Shown here: one piece after another, positions 54,262-64,000 of the stretch
Numbering within the stretch: position 1 is the first letter of the stretch
Layout: each line of letters starts with the position of its first letter
NCBI GenBank assembly: GCA_964036315.1
Contig: OZ038500.1
Coordinates: forward strand, 57,320,245-57,384,244
From: Acanthosepion esculentum
Taxonomy: Eukaryota > Mollusca > Cephalopoda > Sepiida > Sepiidae
Length of the DNA: 64,000 nucleotides
Direction: 5' to 3'
Notes under the pieces: model-generated
Database searches by the model: none
Told to the model about the DNA's origin: nothing
What the model saw: only the letters and a program-made list of their open reading frames with translations
Position numbers and translations under genes: made by a program

Positions 54262-54314
<53 letters not shown>
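54262..54314. repeat. (TA)n microsatellite at Penelope 5' side
   Basis: TA run of about 52 bp directly upstream (in element orientation) of the Penelope-like N-terminal segment. Confidence 0.97.
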
Positions 54315-54317
<3 letters not shown>

Positions 54318-54532
54318 TGATTTTGACAGTAAGAATTTTTTCAAAAATGTTTTGTTAAATAATATGGACAAATTCTATCTGTCAATGTTATTATTAATTC
54401 TTTCGAATTTCCGAATAAGTTCTTTTCTGTTTTCGTTAAATTTGTCGAAATTCATATTAATATTTACTGTAGATTATTTTGAACTGAAATGGACAACTTT
54501 TTTCCATTTCACCGAAACAGACATTAAACACT

Positions 54533-54572
<40 letters not shown>

Positions 54573-54844
54573 TATCTTCTCACTGAATCAGAGTAGCCTC
54601 TCTGATATGTCATTTACATCCTTTCAGGCGGTCAAAACGGATTAGTCTATTATTTATGATTTACTGACAGGGCTTAGCGGTCGTGCGAACTAACCAATGG
54701 AGTTAATGTGTACGCGTGAATGTAAATATGGGTTTATATTTTGAAATGTCTAAAGTGATATTGGTGCATTGATATATACATATTTGTGTATATGATTAGG
54801 GCATAAACACACGCACGCACATACATACATACATACACACGCAC

Positions 54845-54857
<13 letters not shown>
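54315..54857. other. unassigned DNA with (TTTC)n
   Basis: (TTTC)n at 54533-54573. The 152-aa plus frame 54187-54645 begins in the TA tract and shows no domain. Confidence 0.4.
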
Positions 54858-54900
<43 letters not shown>

Positions 54901-54987
54901 GCCAATTTTTGTACTATATTTATATGTATGAGTATATATCTACGTCCATATATTAATATCGGTATTTTTATGACCATAGTTCTATTT

Positions 54988-55054
<67 letters not shown>

Positions 55055-55055
55055 G
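54820..55055. repeat. (CATA)n, (TA)n and (CA)n microsatellites
   Basis: CATA/CGCACA units at 54808-54858, TA 54858-54899, then a CA run of about 60 bp at 54993-55052. Confidence 0.97.
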
Positions 55056-55754
55056 ACACATGGACACACACAGACATATATATATTTAAATGTGCATATC
55101 TATATTTCTCTATATTTGTATGTGGACATAAGAAACTTAGAAAAAACGATGTAATTATTTGATGGTGTTTTTAGTTGAATACAATCTCATTGAGATGATG
55201 TTTTCAAGTGATAACATTTAGAAATATATTTTATTTCCTTTTTCTTTGCACAATGCAATTTTCAGTTTTGTTCATCTAGTTTGGTTTTGCCTGTTTTTTT
55301 ACAATCTGCCAGTTTTAGCGAAGCCTGGTTCAAGGGCAAGGACGTAAACCGAAATTGCTATTCAGTCGTAATGATCAACTTGACTAGTTAGCTATCATTT
55401 TTCCGTGCGATGTAGGCCTGATATTTAACAAAGAAGACCCAATCCAGCACTTTGTAAGTATGGAGATTATTAACGTGATAGCGATCTGTTTGAAAAGCTT
55501 GTTAAACATTACCCTACGTGGGGACGCCATATTTACTCAGCTTAGCGTAGTCTGGCACAAGGCCACTTTGTGAGACTAGAACTGATCACAAGACTATAAA
55601 AGAATTCTTCAGATTTTCCATCAGTTATTTCTAGGTTTGTACTAAATTACTTATAAATACTATAAACTTTTTCTGATATAAATGTAAGTAATTAATTTTT
55701 TTTTTAAGAAAGTTAAAAAGACGAAAAATAAACTCAGGGAACTGTTGTGATAAA
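55056..55754. other. unassigned DNA
   Basis: Nothing recognised. Confidence 0.35.
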
Positions 55755-55935
55755 AGCCAGTTACCCTCTTTATTATCAGGAATGGACTGGTCAATTCATG
55801 ATAATTAGTCCAGTGTAATTGTCTAAAAGAAGGAAGATAATATTATTGCAGTGACTTGTCTAGAGGAGCATTGAAAATCTTCGATCACGACTGACTGTGT
55901 CGAGTTAAGAGTTGTGTCTTGCCAGACCCCACATT
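55755..55935 (+). repeat. dispersed repeat S, empty site for the MITE
   Basis: Collinear with 45500-45850 but without the 166-bp MITE: gcattgaaaatcttcgatca aligns across the insertion point, then gactgactgtgtcgag and gtcttgccagacccc. Confidence 0.85.
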
Positions 55936-56635
55936 CAGATTACGGCTGAGGCTGTATGTGTTCACTTTACTTAGCTTTATGAATGAATTCATCTTCCTAC
56001 TACTCGCTTGCTCGCCAAGGACAGAATTGCAAGGTAGAATGAACCCTTCAGCTCTGTAAGGCTAATCTTCCACAAAAGCAACTTATAATTTGGCATTCGC
56101 CTTGGCTGCGTCAACTCGCTGAGTTACCGAGGAATGGCACCAATTGTGGACTCCTTCTGTCTGAGCTGATCTTCTCTTTAAAAAATTCAGGCGAGAGGCT
56201 TTGAAGAGACAAGAGGCTCCTTCCTTGATTTGCGCAAGTAAGGAAGAAGCCAATCAAATATTTTTAAATGGTTTGTAATATTTAACTGATTTTACGCCGG
56301 TAGGACAATACAGATTTGAAATGTGTTTCGTCAAATTTCTAGTACATATTCTCTAACGCTACTACGCGTAATCTGACGCCCTGAACTGATACCTCTGTAA
56401 TATTATTCCACTAGCTTGAAAGGAAGTTTAGTAAGCTCCCTTCACGAAATCACTAACTGTCCATCATTTGTCTTGGTACTCTAAGACTTCCACAAATATA
56501 TATTTAAAAAAATCTGGACAATTCAAATAATTCCTTTGAGTTGAGTCCATACTATTGTTTCCTTCCTTATTTTTGGACTCTAATCAGTAAAGCACTTTAT
56601 GAAACGCTTTTGCATCATTCATAAAACATGAACTA
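55936..56635. other. unassigned DNA
   Basis: Nothing recognised. Confidence 0.35.
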
Positions 56636-56639
56636 CGCT

Positions 56640-56935
56640 TAGAATTGGAAAGTGAGTTGAAATGTCTCGGTCAGATAATGAGGAATGAGGGCTTGGAAAA
56701 TGTGACGTTCGCATGACATATTGAAGGCAAGATGGACAGGAGGAAAGAAGTGTAGATCCTGCTTAACAAGTTTGTGTAAATGGTTGACAGAACAGAGATG
56801 AGGAGAGATTGCGAAAACCAAAAATTAAAAAAAAAAACCCCAAAAACATAAGATAGTATAAGTGACAAAGGAGAGGAAACAGAGGTGATCCATGATCGCC
56901 CACGTCCAGAAGGGACACGGCACGTGAAATAATAT
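56640..56935 (+). pseudogene. LINE-E 3' fragment
   Basis: Pieces: ELKCLGQIMRNEGLENVTF, then TSLCKWLTEQR and, after an A-rich insertion near 56822, SMIAHVQKGHGT. Stops are present. Confidence 0.72.
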
Positions 56936-56989
56936 GTAAAGTAAAATGCAAATATAATAAGCATGTCCTGTTTTTTTTTACCCATATTA

Positions 56990-57085
56990 TCCCAACTCCA
57001 AAGTTTTCTATCTGTCTATATTTCTGAGATGAGGTATTACGCACCTTATTTACATTATTCGGGCTATTGTCCTCATATTTATCGT
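56990..57085 (-). repeat. tail of the GGCCGAAACG composite repeat
   Basis: ctgtctatatttctgagatg and cgggctattgtcctcata match 44485-44560. Confidence 0.65.
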
Positions 57086-57112
57086 TTTTGGGGCCGTTTT
57101 CTTATATATTAT

Positions 57113-57360
57113 TGTTGCAACTGAGTTATGAAAAACGCAAAGAATTAGTTTAACAAGTTTATTAACTTTTGGCACAGGGAAATATAATGTAAAGTAGACA
57201 TTAGGGAAGTGAATGTTTAGACGTGAATGAGTTACTATTTTCAACAAAGGCTACTGCTGCTACTGCTCTTCCTGCTACTCCTCTTGATGCAGGAGTATTT
57301 TTATGTCTTTCATCCGAGGGCCGAGTCCAAACTTGTAGGGGAATATTTTCCTTCCCAACA
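57113..57360 (-). mobile_element. LTR-B solo LTR, single-unit form
   Basis: On the minus strand starts TGTTGGGAAGGAAAAT and ends GTTGCAACA; flanks attat (57108-57112) and tttat (57361-57365) form a 4/5 duplication. Its order parallels 32320-33072: ctcggccctcggatgaaaga, cataaaaatactcctgc, gttgaaaatag, then cactTccctaatgtctac and a ttaataaact signal. Only one copy of the 85-bp segment is present, so this form is the likely ancestral layout. Confidence 0.82.
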
Positions 57361-57785
57361 TTTATATTACCTATGCAGTTCGATGAACATTATTCTGAAT
57401 TATATTTCGATTTTTAAATAGTTTGGTGGCGGTACAATATTTGTATTGATTCTATAACGACGGACATTTTAAAAAGCAGATGTAAATATATACAAATATA
57501 TAAAACCACGATTGTTGGAATCGTTGGGTCAAGAAAAAAGAACTACCGAGAAAGGGCTAAGTGGTTATCATGCTTTTGATAACAACGGAAGATATTGAAA
57601 ATTCCAACATTTAAACAGTTCAAATAATATGAACGATGTGTCATACACAAAAAAGCATGAGGTGATAGATCAAAATGTGTGCAATTTTCGAATTTACCGA
57701 TCCCAGAATTAGCCAACAACAACACTTAAACATAAATCACAAGAAGAAAAAAAAGATTATGCTTTGTTGGCCAGTGTAATCTACG
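57361..57785. other. unassigned DNA
   Basis: Nothing recognised. Confidence 0.35.
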
Positions 57786-57794
57786 CTATATAGT

Positions 57795-58860
57795 GTTGCT
57801 CAATTATTTGAGGACACTTGCATGGATTTAGTAAAAGACGCGTAAGTCGTGAAAGAAAAGCTCTATTTGAGACAAATATTGGCCTGAATAATCTTGAGAA
57901 TCTTCTTGAAGCATCTACATAATGGATCCACCATTAGCATCGATGGATTCTTCAATATGAGATACGAAACGTTGAATAAGATGATCTTTATATATTTTGG
58001 CAACTGTGTTAGCTATCGCGGACATTATAATTTTATGAGGGAGTGGAATCGATTAACTTTGCTCTAGACTACGTCCCATACGTAGTAATCCAACGGGTTC
58101 AGAACTGGAGAGTTAAGAAACTGTTTGGGGTGACATGATACGTGATTGTAGAGAATGTAGCATATTCATTCTTGGGTCGTCTTGAGACGGCACAGAGTAT
58201 TGTTGGTAGGTGTACGGTTCCCTTAGATGGGGCTCTCAATCCAGGGACCCAAAACACTCTCTAACATCTCCTTACAGCTTTTTTCCTTAAACCCCGAGAA
58301 AAAGAAGCGAGGAGGCATGAGATCTCCAGACCCCCAGATCTATCAAAGTTTGCCGGAAACCTAATATGCATGACCCGTCAAACGTCATTAGGGTCGCTGC
58401 ATAACAATCTGACATATATTCAATTGACCTTTTGCTCTTGATCAAAGTTTTTCTCCTCAGAGAAAAGCCAAAGAATTCAGACTCCTGATGTTTTACCTTG
58501 CTCAACAAGTGCTTTGCACGGATTAGGCGGTTATCCTTTCTTTTTGCAGACAGGCATTATCCTCTTCGCATCACATAAGACTTGAATCGAATATCCCCAT
58601 AGATAATTCTTCCGATAGACTGTCTTGACTTTCAATAAACTGGGTGATATTCTGGTATTAGGATGCTTATTAGGCGCTTTACGTTTGGCTACTGACATAG
58701 AATCCCAGTCAGCGGCTTCCAGTTCTTTACGAACTTTGAAAACAAACAACTGTGCAACGTTCAAGAAGAAAGCAATCTCTCTATCACCATGCTCCGTCTT
58801 TATGACAACGATTACAAGGTGCGTTGTTATTTGCTGAATTAATTTGATGTTTGTCATAAT
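57795..58860 (-). mobile_element. Tc1/mariner-family element, one end lost
   Basis: Left end tatagtgttgctcaattatt then tgaggacact near 57795-57825. The minus strand encodes a transposase relic: MTNIKLIQQI and HGDREIAFFLNVAQLFVFKV (N-terminal HTH, 58857-58531), KVKHQESEFFGF (58505), MPPRFFFSGFKEKSCKEMLE with LGPWIE (about 58320-58230), NPLDYYVWDVV (about 58100-58065) and SHIEESIDANGGS near 57925. Frameshifts and stops lie between blocks. The order HTH, MPPHFF-like, NPLDYYVWG-like and ANGG end is that of a mariner/Tc1 transposase. No inverted copy of the left end was found to the right. Confidence 0.85.
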
Positions 58861-58911
58861 TTATCTGAAAGGAAATGATAAATAGAACAAGATAAAAAAA
58901 ATGTTAGTTAT

Positions 58912-59250
58912 TGTTGTGGATTCCGGGAATGGAATCCTGCACAAATAAATAAACAACGCCTGTAATTGAGATAGAAAAATAAGTGTATTAAACGTAAGAA
59001 TACAGACTTGAAGTGAAGATTAGTAGTCCAGGAATGCGGGTTAGTAGAAAGTATATATACAAGTCTCTGTAAGTGAAGCCGTAATTATCTCTCTCGTTGG
59101 ACTCTCGTATAACTCTCTGTGAACACCCTGTGTACTGTCTCCGTATCTCTCGCCCTGACTTAACGTATCTCAACCCGCAGGTATTCTCTCTGTCAGTATA
59201 AGTATACTTTGGACGAGTCCATCTTGTGTAAAAGGGTCTGCCTCACAACA
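58912..59250 (-). mobile_element. LTR-A solo LTR (339 bp) with 5-bp TSD
   Basis: On the minus strand starts TGTTGTGAGG and ends ATCCACAACA, flanked on the plus strand by GTTAT at 58907-58911 and 59251-59255. Collinear with 4653-5011: caag(a)tggactc, tactaac.c.cattc, ctggaactactaa-like, ggcgtt.gtt and cccggaatccacaac. A tatatatac TATA candidate is at 59052-59062. Confidence 0.87.
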
Positions 59251-59255
59251 GTTAT

Positions 59256-59941
59256 TAAAATATGTATCCCCAAAAAACTGAGCAACCTTGAAACTAAACT
59301 GGCAGATGGACAACATATAATATCGAAAACATGCATAAAAACTATTTTCCTCGGTTTGATTATGATAGTCGCTTTGATGTCTAGCTTCGACAGCATTTCA
59401 ATGAAGAAACATCAAACTACTTTAAAATGTTCTCTTTTCGAAGCGTTGTGACGGGCCGTATAACTGATTGAGGCAACGTCGGCAAACGAAATGGACTGCT
59501 ACTAACTCTGGCAAAAACATATTTTTCATCAGGAGCATACAATACATTGTATATAATTGCACTGGGATGAAGTTTTCTATTATGAGTCCCTAAGTATTGA
59601 TTCTAACAAAGTCTCAATATCTCAAGTCGACCTATCGAAGGCAACAATCGATATCTTTGTTCGGAAGTTTTCTTAACAAAAATGTTTTATTTACAATCAT
59701 GATAATTCTCTGGCGTACATTTCTTAACCTGATCTGGAAATTTTACAAACATTTAGCATGTTCTTCATCTATTTCACTATCTAATTCCCATTTTTCCAAT
59801 CTTTTCAGAATTCACTTAACCTTACTTGGAGTATTGTCACAACATTACTTCCTTGGAGTTTTCAAAACCCTCTTTAAAATATAGATATCTCATTTAGTTT
59901 TTAATTATCTTATGATATTTTCGACTGTATAATACGAAGTA
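59256..59941. other. unassigned DNA
   Basis: Two short plus frames (59209-59451, 59597-59884) without recognised domains. Confidence 0.4.
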
Positions 59942-59957
59942 TATATACGATCCCGTG

Positions 59958-60093
59958 GGGCACCTCCAGGTGGTGTAATTGTTAGCAACCTTGTCTCGTT
60001 AGAGCAATTACGACTTAGTAGTGAGTTCTATACTCACTGGGTGCTCCATACTTTCGGCCTTGTGCCACATCTAAGCTACGCTTAGAAAATAAC
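59958..60093 (+). mobile_element. SINE-1 with 16-bp target duplication
   Basis: tRNA-like head: ggtggtgtaattgttagcaa and gagttctatactcactgggt; tail ttcggccttgtgccacatct and the stem aagctacgcttag. Direct repeats tatatacgatcccgtg (59942-59957) and tatatacgaccccatg (60094-60109) differ at two positions. Confidence 0.85.
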
Positions 60094-60109
60094 TATATAC
60101 GACCCCATG

Positions 60110-61095
60110 TTTTAGAAGCTAAGAACACGGAATAAATGACATCCTTGAGTATAATAAAACTGCATTTTACAACCATTCCTATATAATATTTTTGGAAATT
60201 TATCACATTATCTATTAAAATATATATATCATAGATATATTCCACAAAAATATTTAAATTTTGACGATATTAAGGAATAGAAATAAACAGGATGTTTATC
60301 CCAGGTTTTATCTCCGTTTCAAAACTTATTTTCGAGGAAAGTTGCTTTGTTTTAACATTAATGTTATCAAAACATGGCAGATGTTGTGTATTCCTTTTAT
60401 TTTTGAAAAATCAATTTCGGTGAATTTCTTGACTTTTAAACAAAATACATTTAATTATGCTGATTCTCAAAGAAGAAATATGGCCGACATTTCAAATATC
60501 TTTTGTTAAAAAAATTATGAACACCTGTCTAATTTGTGTTTTATTATCTATTGTGTTAACTAAGTGTATTTGCAATCTTGTTTCAAATATGAGTTTTTTA
60601 AGCTGAGTAAAACTATCTGGTTTGCTTTGGTTTGGTTTGTTTTATGGCATATTAACCTCAATGGGTTATTTAATGACAACAAGATTTTTATTGTTGGTAA
60701 TTTAAAAAAAAATGTTTTGCTGGTAATAATGTATTTCATGTAATAATTGTTTTCAAAATGTATCGCTGGTATTAAAACCTTTCATAGTGTTTAGACTCCA
60801 GTTTAAGGGATAACTATTTGCCTGCATCTAACACCCAATTAAGAGCTAGTTCCACGCCCCTCAGAACTTCTAAATAAGAGGCCTTGTTGCCGTATGTAGT
60901 TTATCTTCATACCCAGGGAATCTCTGCAGAGGTACAGTCGGCGTATTCTGAAGCCCCAGCTGACAGGGCGGTAAAAATATCTGAAAATGTGTACTTGTGT
61001 AATATACTACTGTAATGACAAAAGTACGCAGGTGTAGGCTTTATTCAACTGAGAATCCAACGTTCGCATAGAGTGTCCTTTTATAATCCCAGTAA
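60110..61095. other. unassigned DNA
   Basis: A plus frame at 60261-60509 shows no domain. A/T-rich, no repeat relationship seen. Confidence 0.4.
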
Positions 61096-61099
61096 ACAT

Positions 61100-61375
61100 A
61101 AATCAGTCAGTTATGTGCCATGATACACGCTTAGGCGATCATATATCTTTCAATACATGACTGACAAAGCAGATTTTTTCCCACAGTAGGTTGCCATTTT
61201 CTTCTGCGGTAGACCAGTTGCCTAGAGAACCTGGTCTGTCCTACTATTTACCCATAGCTGGTGGGAGAAGAAGACGATTCATACCTTTCCCAAGAGTATT
61301 AGCACCGTATGTGAATGTAATGGATTTGACTGGAATTCGAACTCGGCTATCCATTACTCCACCGTGCGTCGTGCA
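61100..61375 (-). mobile_element. SINE-2 copy with internal deletion of the head
   Basis: Very close to 5972-6252 over cagttatgtgccatg ... acatgactgac and tttacccatagctgg. In the tRNA-like head the A box (ggagtaatggatag) is joined directly to the B box (ccgagttcgaattcc); about 20 bp present in the 6-kb copy are gone. Confidence 0.78.
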
Positions 61376-61494
61376 GAAATAACTCTCTCAAAGTGGAGAG
61401 TAACGAAACTAGGGGAGGCCACTCTTGATTATTCATAACAACTACCACCACCTAATTTTGGCCATTAATTTCACGTATTATACACAAGAACATG

Positions 61495-61629
61495 GACACC
61501 CCGAGGAGGTGTAATGGTTAGCAAGCTTGTCTCGCTAGAACAATTACGAATGAGTAGTGAGTTCGAGCCTCACTGGGTGCCCTTTACTTTCGGCCATGTG
61601 CCACATCCAAGCTACGCTTGGAAAATCAC
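61495..61629 (+). mobile_element. SINE-1 with 15-bp target duplication
   Basis: gaggtgtaatggttagcaag (A box) and gagttcgagcctcactgggt (B box) are both close to tRNA consensus, then ttcggccatgtgccacatcc. Direct repeats tatacacaagaacat (61480-61494) and tatacgtaagaacat (61630-61644). Best-preserved SINE-1 promoter in the window. Confidence 0.88.
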
Positions 61630-61650
61630 TATACGTAAGAACATACGGTA

Positions 61651-61836
61651 CAGTGTAACCCGGATATAAGAGAGTTGTCGGGACCGGAGAAGAAGTATCT
61701 TATATCCGGGTTTCTCTTATATCCGGGTTTGGTCTATTTTGTTTTATTAACACAGGCTCTAATTTGGGACCAGAGAAAATCTCTCTTATATACGGGTTTA
61801 TCTTATATCAGGGGCTCTTATATCCGGGTTACACTG
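61651..61836 (+). mobile_element. pogo-like MITE, 186 bp
   Basis: Inverted ends cagtgtaacccggatataag with TA at 61649-61650 and 61837-61838, starting 7 bp after the SINE-1 duplication. Internal acccggatataagaga-type motifs repeat on both arms. The frame 61675-61875 is a shadow. Confidence 0.92.
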
Positions 61837-61838
61837 TA

Positions 61839-62197
61839 TATTGTTGCCAGTATTCTGTCTAGTTTTAAAGGATAAAAGTAAAAGCCAAAAGGTTTCTTTT
61901 TAAAAATTGAATTTAAATACCAATATCAAAACAGGTATTTGTAAATTTCAAATATGCAAAAAATATTTTTCATTTATTTTCATTAAACAAATAAAACTGT
62001 AATTTAATAAACGAGAAACCCTTTGTAGATACTTAGCATAAGTATTGATAAAGCTACCTAACTAATCAAGAAAATGTTATTTGTCACTTGCTGAACATTA
62101 AAGAAAACATTTTGCGAAATAATCAAGCACAGCTATATTAACAGAAAGGGTAAATACAAAAATATCTTAACGATGAATGGTAATAATAATGTAAATA
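61839..62197. other. unassigned AT-rich DNA
   Basis: Nothing recognised. Confidence 0.35.
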
Positions 62198-63087
62198 CAA
62201 TAAAATCCCTGACAACCGGACTTAGAACGCCTTCCGGAGATGAGGAATTGGTTACAAAGTCCTGATATGCGGGTTTATATTTAGATTAAAATAAAAGAAC
62301 TGAAATCAGGTTTAACATTTATTTTCAATGTTTTATAGTAAAAAAAATAAACTAACAGTCAGTGAAATATAAGAGAATTCCTTTTCAGAAAAAAGAAATA
62401 AATCATGTGATTTAAATAAAAAATCATTAAATTAAATATACCACGTATGCAAAACACATAATGTAACGAGAATGTTTTAACCGCTCTTGCATGATGATTC
62501 TAGTGTCCTTCTCAACTTTTTCCGCATTTCGTTTTGCTTTTGTTCTTGAATTTTTTTAAACGAAAGACATTTTTTTTAACTCTGTGTGTATTATGGCTAT
62601 TTTCTAAGCGTAGCTTAGAAGTGGCACAAGGCCGAAAGTATAGAGCACCTAGTGAGGATCGAACTCACTTTTCAGTCATAAGTGATCTAGCGAGAAAAGC
62701 TTGCTAACAATTGAACTACACCGAGGTGCCCTAACTCTGCGTATATTATTGCAATCCTCATAGCTGAATGATGGTTTTCTTTCCATAAAACTGATAAACT
62801 TTTCAATAGCGTTTTCAATTTCAATCCAGATTTCATCACAATCATGCAGGTCGTCGCTATCTTGTTGCAGATGTGTCGCGTTGTCATCCTTTCCTCTTAT
62901 TCCCATCACCTTTTGCACCAATGCAAGCCATTAAACTGAAATAAGCATAAGCAATTATCCAAAGTAAATTTCCTGAAAACAGAAATTTCAAATCAGCACA
63001 CAAATAGTTCAAATATACACATCAAAATCATGTCCGTATATGCGGGGTTCCGGATATGAAGCAATTCGGATATGACGGATTCTACTG
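62198..63087 (-). mobile_element. Tigger/pogo-like element, deleted, with nested SINE
   Basis: Ends caataaaatccctgacaacc and (inverted) cagtagaatccgtcatatcc are related inverted repeats with TA at 62196-62197 and 63088-63089. The minus strand keeps an acidic C-terminal segment: VQKVMGIRGKDDNATHLQQD, IENAIEKFISFMERKPSFSY, interrupted by SINE-1, then FKKIQEQKQNEMRKKLRRTL and a stop near 62483. That is the style of Tigger transposase C-termini; the DDE core is deleted. Confidence 0.8.
62598..62731 (-). mobile_element. SINE-1 nested in the Tigger-like element
   Basis: Minus strand: ggtgtagttcaattgttagc, then gagttcgatcctcactaggt, ttcggccttgtgccacttct and the tail. Direct repeats taactctgtgtgtattatgg (62577 on) and taactctgcgtatattattg (62732 on) extend about 21 bp with three differences and are themselves Tigger coding sequence, which proves insertion into the older element. 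Confidence 0.9.
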
Positions 63088-63089
63088 TA

Positions 63090-63350
63090 TTAGCCTTTTC
63101 CTTATAACGACACATTCAACATTCCTTGTCCAAGCAGCCAGTACTGCTAGCGGTTGAAATTTATAAATTCTTTCTCTTCAAACAATTTTTCAAGAAAATA
63201 AATTTCTCAAGGCTGGAAGTTGTTAATACTCTTTCCAGTACATATGGGAGTTTCCTTCCTTGCCTTTTGTTTCAGGTAGTATAGAATACAGAATCTTCAT
63301 TATGTTATTCTGTTTCTCTTCAAGTTAGACGTACTATTTTAGTTGTAAAA
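63090..63350 (+). repeat. dispersed repeat P2
   Basis: Paralogue of 22915-23200, starting directly at the right end of the Tigger-like element. Confidence 0.62.
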
Positions 63351-63689
63351 AGTAAAATTTACAAAAATAGGCTTTATTTTATTTTTAGTATAATCGTTTA
63401 AAACAATTTATTAATTATCAACTTAACGTCCTCTTTCTTCTGTTTTTTCACGTTCCAGCACAAAATATTTATTTAAAAAACATCTCCTTCTTTGCCAATA
63501 TACTTAAATGAATGATGAAAACCGATCTGTGAAATTATCCCATCTTGTCTGCCAGGACGTCCGCTAGGGGTCGTTCTATTCAGGTACATAAAAGGAACGA
63601 GCATAACCTCCATTTCTTTCTTTCTCCCTCTCTCTACCTCTCTCCCTCCCCCTCTTTCTCTCTGCTTTTTTCATTCACGTGGACATCTC
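63351..63689. other. unassigned DNA with (CT)n
   Basis: CT-rich run at 63614-63664. Nothing else recognised. Confidence 0.4.
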
Positions 63690-64000
63690 AAAGATGAAGA
63701 AGAGAGTTGAAGCAAAAGAAAGATGCTGAGGATGCCATGGACCAGACATGCGAGCATCGACGATTTTTTGGAAAAAAACGAAAACGAAAAGGAAACATAT
63801 AGTTAACATCAAGAAGAAGCAGTTGAAATTTCTGGGTCACGTAATGAGGAAGGAGAGCTTGGAGAACCTGACACTCACAAGACCGATTAAGGGAAAAAGA
63901 GACAGAGGAAAACATCGCATAGAATACTTGATGAGCTTGAGCCAATCAGGTTTTAGGAGAAATAACAAAAAGGAAAACATATTAAGAGCTACAAGCGGCA
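63690..64000 (+). pseudogene. LINE-E 3' fragment, cut by window end
   Basis: KRMLRMPWTRHASID, KKQLKFLGHVMRKESLENLT, IKGKRDRGKHRIEYL, then QSGFRRNNKKE-type frame. The KWMAEQG tail has shifted out of frame. Continues past base 64000. Confidence 0.78.

Noticed and set aside
61495..61629. Functional tRNA gene
   Set aside because: A and B boxes fit, but the acceptor stem does not close, and the same sequence recurs with target duplications and a common tail, so it is a SINE.

Overview
This is a eukaryotic, AT-rich, gene-poor window. The sequence shows long (TA)n, (GT)n and (TTA)n tracts every few kilobases, tRNA-derived SINEs, decayed LINEs and many mariner-like DNA transposons. This texture, with fragments of internally familiar repeat families, suggests a cephalopod (octopus-like coleoid) or a related lophotrochozoan; that is inference, not proof. 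I find no intact protein-coding gene. The only host-gene derivative is a broken histone H2B copy (12115-12482, minus). Everything else is mobile-element debris, tandem repeats or unassigned DNA, as expected for an intergenic region or a large intron. Family names below (LINE-E, -G, -J, -N; SINE-1, -2; LTR-A, -B) are working labels for this window only.

Layout. 1-9.5 kb: a deleted Tc1-like element, a mariner-like MITE, a mosaic of LINE tails, one LTR-A solo LTR with 5-bp duplications inside a LINE tail, a three-unit tandem amplification of that LINE tail, and a Mutator-like (MULE) remnant. 9.5-16 kb: microsatellites, a second Tc1-like copy, the H2B pseudogene and fold-back repeats. 16-29 kb: 5S rRNA-derived sequence fused to a tRNA-like module, minisatellites, a retroposon with a perfect 17-bp duplication, a 1.2-kb LINE-N 3' end, and an unusual 15-unit array in which the first ~42 nt of 5S rRNA alternates with (TTA)n. 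29-44 kb: two back-to-back mariner relics, LTR-B with its TATA-containing segment amplified seven times, LINE-J copies, an internally deleted mariner with ~75-bp terminal inverted repeats, a second 5S/tRNA chimera, and a FLYWCH-type MULE remnant. 44-64 kb: a pogo-like MITE with a paralogous empty site, hairpin repeats, a long but dead Penelope-like element (51.66-54.24 kb), single-copy LTR-B, a Tc1/mariner relic, a second LTR-A, and a Tigger-like relic with a SINE-1 inserted in it.

The elements do not work together as a system. What they offer is a stratigraphy: LTR-A inside LINE-E, SINE-1 inside Tigger, SINE-2 inside LINE-J and a MITE inside repeat S give relative ages. The least ordinary signals are the 5S-(TTA)n array, the 5S-tRNA chimeric retroposon, the promoter-segment amplification in LTR-B, the identical target 5-mer of both LTR-A copies, and a recurrent class of near-perfect fold-back hairpins.
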